The translations under genes and the position numbers were made by a program. Of a stretch of 64,000 bases of DNA, positions 61,442 to 64,000 are shown piece after piece. Position 1 is the stretch's first letter. Each line of letters opens with the position of its first letter. The notes under the pieces are model-generated. The model was not told where the DNA came from and did no database searches. It saw only the letters and a program-made list of their open reading frames with translations. The DNA comes from Thiothrix unzii (GTDB lineage: Bacteria > Pseudomonadota > Gammaproteobacteria > Thiotrichales > Thiotrichaceae): NCBI RefSeq assembly GCF_017901175.1, contig NZ_CP072793.1, forward strand, positions 2,480,001-2,544,000, in the 5' to 3' direction.

Positions 61442-63640
61442 ATGCAACAAGACAAACACAATACTTCACATAATCGTGGCAATCATCCCCAGCGTCTTGA
61501 GGCGAAACCTCAGGACACACTTGATCTGCGTGAGTTCTGGAAAACACTGGTACGACACAAACGCATGATCCTCGTGATGAGTGGTGCAACGTTAGCCTTA
61601 GCCCTATTGTTCACTTTGGGGTCTAAGAACGTCTACCGCGCCACAGCCACCCTACAAATCGAACGCGAATCCACCAAGGTCATGAATTTCGACTTCCTCG
61701 AACTCAGTGGTGACATTCGCGACACCCGCGATTTTTATCAAACGCAGTTTGAGCTGATCCGCAGCCGTGCCTTGGCTGCTCAAGTCATTAAAGACCTCAA
61801 ACTGGACGATAAATTATCCAGTACCTCGCCGCTGACATCCGTAAAACAATGGCTGGGCATCGCCAGCAAACCAACAGAACCCAGCGCGTTAGAAAATGCT
61901 TTCTTGGAAAACCTGAGTGTTGAGCCAGTAAAAACCTCACGTTTAGTGTTGGTACACTACGATTCATCCAACCCCGAACAGGCTGCACAAATCGCCAATG
62001 CGGTTGTTGCCACCTTCCAAAAGATGAACACCGAGCGGCGCATCAATACCACTGATGATGCAAAAACCTACTTGGAAGCCAGTGTCAAAGAATCTAAGGC
62101 GAAACTGGACGAATCCGTACAGCGTTTGGATACCTACTCCAAAGAAAACAGCATCATTATCGTCAATGATAAAATTGAAACCACCACTTCGTTGCAACTC
62201 AACAATTTGGCGGCAGATTTGCAAAAAGTTGAAAAAGACCTCGCTGAAAAAGAGAGCATCTACGCTATTCTCTCAGACAAAACCAAACCTATGACCGAGC
62301 GCGTAGGTGCTTTGCAAGAAAACGTGGCATACATCCAAACCCTGCTTAAAAATTTGGACGATCTTAAAGCACTGAATGCCAAAGCCCCCAATGCCAACCT
62401 GCGCAAACAAATTCGCCAACGCGAAGACGAAGTTGAAATGCATATCAACGTCAAGCGCGGTGCATTACCCGGCGAGATCGAAAACCTCAAAAACAATAAA
62501 AGAGCTTTTCTTGAAAGTGAAGCTAAAGCCAAAGCCGCAGCCATCCAAGAACAGGAAAAATTCATCGCTTACGGCACATTGCGCCGTCAAGTAGAGATCA
62601 ATCAGGAACTCTACCAAGACTTATTCAAACGTCTGAACCAAGTCAGCATTGCTGGCGGCATTGCAGCCAACAATATTGCCATTATTGACGATGCCCAAGT
62701 GCCGTTGAAAAAGTTCAAGCCCAACTTACTGACTAACCTCTCGTTTGGCGCATTGCTGGGTATGCTATTAGGTATTTCTGCTGCATTCCTGCGTGAGTTC
62801 ATGGATGACACCGTGAAAAATGCCAACGAACTGGAACGCATTTCTCAACTGGCGATTCTGGGTGTCGTGCCTGAAGTATTGAACAACACGCCGAGCCAGT
62901 TAGCGCAACTCACCATCAAAGAACCGAAGTCCAGCGTTGCCGAAGCATTCCGCTCATTACGCACCGCAATGCGCTTTGTACTGCGCAACGATAACAGCGT
63001 GGTGTTTGTCACCAGTGCGTGCGCAGGTGAAGGCAAAAGCACCACCGCCACCAACCTTGCTTGCGCTTATGCCAATGCAGGCAGCCGGGTATTGCTGATT
63101 GATGCGGATTTGCGTAACCCATCGCTGCATCGCACTCTGGATGTTCACGCCACCACGGGCTTGGCTGATTACCTGCAAGGCAATATTGATACCAGCGAAC
63201 TGGTACAAGCCACCGCGTTTAGCAATTTGAGCCTGATCCCCGCTGGGAAACTGCCGGAAGATCCTTCCGAGTTGTTATCGTCACCTAGCATGAAAGCGTT
63301 GCTGGCTACCGCACGCACCGAGTATGACCACATTCTCATTGATGGCCCGCCGGTGTTAGGCTTGGCAGACGCATTGGTATTAGCTTCACTGGCGGATACT
63401 ACCTTGATCGCAGTCCGTGCCGAAAACACCCGCATGGCAGCCGTCACCAACGCCTTAAAACGTTTGCGCCAAGCCAATGCCAGCCTGTCAGGGTTGCTGT
63501 TGAACCGCGTGGCACTGCATCGTGGTGGTAGCTATGGCTATGATTATTCCAATTACTACTACAATGATGATAAACAAACAGAAGCTGGAGCGGCGAAAAA
63601 AGGGGTTGTTACCACCTTGCGCAGCCTCAAATTACTGTAA
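61442..63640 (+). CDS. Wzc-like tyrosine autokinase / chain-length regulator
   Basis: 732 aa. Wzz-type N-terminus with two membrane segments (about 40-60 and 430-450) around a long periplasmic coiled-coil region, then a cytoplasmic BY-kinase domain: Walker A SACAGEGKSTTATNLA, Walker A' LLIDADLRNPSL and Walker B HILIDGPPVLGL. The C-terminal tyrosine cluster YGYDYSNYYYNDD is the autophosphorylation site. It controls polymer length and export. No matching phosphatase or outer-membrane Wza gene is in the window. Confidence 0.94.
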   Translation: MQQDKHNTSHNRGNHPQRLEAKPQDTLDLREFWKTLVRHKRMILVMSGATLALALLFTLGSKNVYRATATLQIERESTKVMNFDFLELSGDIRDTRDFYQTQFELIRSRALAAQVIKDLKLDDKLSSTSPLTSVKQWLGIASKPTEPSALENAFLENLSVEPVKTSRLVLVHYDSSNPEQAAQIANAVVATFQKMNTERRINTTDDAKTYLEASVKESKAKLDESVQRLDTYSKENSIIIVNDKIETTTSLQLNNLAADLQKVEKDLAEKESIYAILSDKTKPMTERVGALQENVAYIQTLLKNLDDLKALNAKAPNANLRKQIRQREDEVEMHINVKRGALPGEIENLKNNKRAFLESEAKAKAAAIQEQEKFIAYGTLRRQVEINQELYQDLFKRLNQVSIAGGIAANNIAIIDDAQVPLKKFKPNLLTNLSFGALLGMLLGISAAFLREFMDDTVKNANELERISQLAILGVVPEVLNNTPSQLAQLTIKEPKSSVAEAFRSLRTAMRFVLRNDNSVVFVTSACAGEGKSTTATNLACAYANAGSRVLLIDADLRNPSLHRTLDVHATTGLADYLQGNIDTSELVQATAFSNLSLIPAGKLPEDPSELLSSPSMKALLATARTEYDHILIDGPPVLGLADALVLASLADTTLIAVRAENTRMAAVTNALKRLRQANASLSGLLLNRVALHRGGSYGYDYSNYYYNDDKQTEAGAAKKGVVTTLRSLKLL

Positions 63641-63693
63641 TCATTCATTGATCCGCGTAGAATAGCGCGATTAAAAATTACAGGGGATAACCC

Positions 63694-64000
63694 ATGTCAA
63701 TCGCGCTTACTTTTCACATTCTTGCCATCGTCATTTGGGTCGGTGGCATGTTTTTCGCTTACATGGCCTTGCGTCCAGCCGCCGCTTCGGTGCTGGAACC
63801 GCAACAACGCCTTACCCTGTGGTCGGCAGTTTTTGCCCGCTTTTTCCCATGGGTATGGTTAGCGGTCATTAGCATTCTCGCTTCTGGTTACTGGATGTTA
63901 TTAGGCCCGTTTGGTGGCATGGCTAACGCGCCAATATTCGTCCACATTATGAACGGCTTAGGCTTACTAATGATGGCTATTTTCGCCTACGTTTACTTCG
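63694..64000 (+). CDS. CopD-like membrane protein, cut by the window end
   Basis: Partial; 102 codons to the edge, ATG preceded by AGGGGA. Begins MSIALTFHILAIVIWVGGMF, with at least three membrane segments (ARFFPWVWLAVISILASGYW, NGLGLLMMAIFAYVYF). The pattern HILAIVIWVGGMFF resembles CopD/DUF2269-like proteins. Not part of the polysaccharide locus as far as visible. Confidence 0.6.
   Translation, partial: MSIALTFHILAIVIWVGGMFFAYMALRPAAASVLEPQQRLTLWSAVFARFFPWVWLAVISILASGYWMLLGPFGGMANAPIFVHIMNGLGLLMMAIFAYVYF

Overview
The window looks like chromosomal DNA of a gammaproteobacterium, most plausibly a sulfur-oxidising, filament-forming Thiothrix/Thiolinea-like organism. The genus guess is inference: it rests on the mix of glyoxylate-shunt and quinone-linked malate metabolism, a keto-acid-type TRAP transporter, tandem SdrD-B/DUF11 surface-type proteins and a large exopolysaccharide locus. 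The prfB-lysS gene order and the RF2 programmed frameshift are ordinary bacterial features.

Layout. (1) 112-11054: four tandem paralogous secreted proteins (805-1009 aa), each with a signal peptide, an SdrD-B-like domain, a long central region, a second SdrD-B domain and a C-terminal DUF11 domain. Gene 4 is a mosaic of gene 1-like and gene 2-like 3' ends. (2) 11186-15426: an LprI/SH3-like periplasmic protein, then a three-gene TRAP transporter. (3) 15514-24817, minus strand: rraA, aceA, mqo, a coupled gnd-zwf-pgl oxidative pentose phosphate operon and an M1-type peptidase. (4) About 24880-36512: an 11.6-kb integrated element at the 3' end of lysS. (5) 36492-39561: lysS, prfB (+1 frameshift) and a small lipoprotein. 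(6) 39748-44169: an XRE-family regulator, an intact IS256-family element, an intact YREK (IS4-type) element, and a metallo-beta-lactamase-fold gene whose last codons were replaced by the second IS. (7) 44244-48217: a 1204-aa internally duplicated TPR lipoprotein and a small membrane protein sharing a GDQSP-type motif. (8) 48411-63640: a polysaccharide locus (dTDP-rhamnose genes, glycosyltransferases, flippase, polymerase, acyltransferases, priming phosphotransferase, Wzc-like kinase), followed by a truncated CopD-like membrane gene at the window edge.

The integrated element is the most interesting part. It carries a P4-type tyrosine integrase, a serine resolvase preceded by five copies of one decamer, an AlpA-like regulator, a Toprim protein, a DUF3987/YfjI-type ATPase, a divergent pair of ribbon-helix-helix proteins, several small membrane proteins and an AT-rich cargo-like gene. 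I see no capsid, portal, relaxase or conjugation gene. Two clusters of the heptamer ATTAGCA (9 and 10 copies) lie at opposite ends of the element, one beside an AT-rich stretch, which resembles a two-part iteron origin such as P4 ori/crr. There are also three candidate small structured RNAs: two on the plus strand share the promoter-like sequence TTGCTATCATT and end in terminators, and one hairpin inside a small ORF resembles the P4 CI/P1 C4 type of immunity RNA. Together these suggest a satellite-like replicating element with its own RNA-based control. All functional assignments within it are inference from sequence.

The polysaccharide genes from 48411 to 58419 overlap almost end to end (ATGA/TGATG junctions), so they are probably one translationally coupled operon. 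A sigma-54-type promoter motif lies before the Wzc-like kinase gene.
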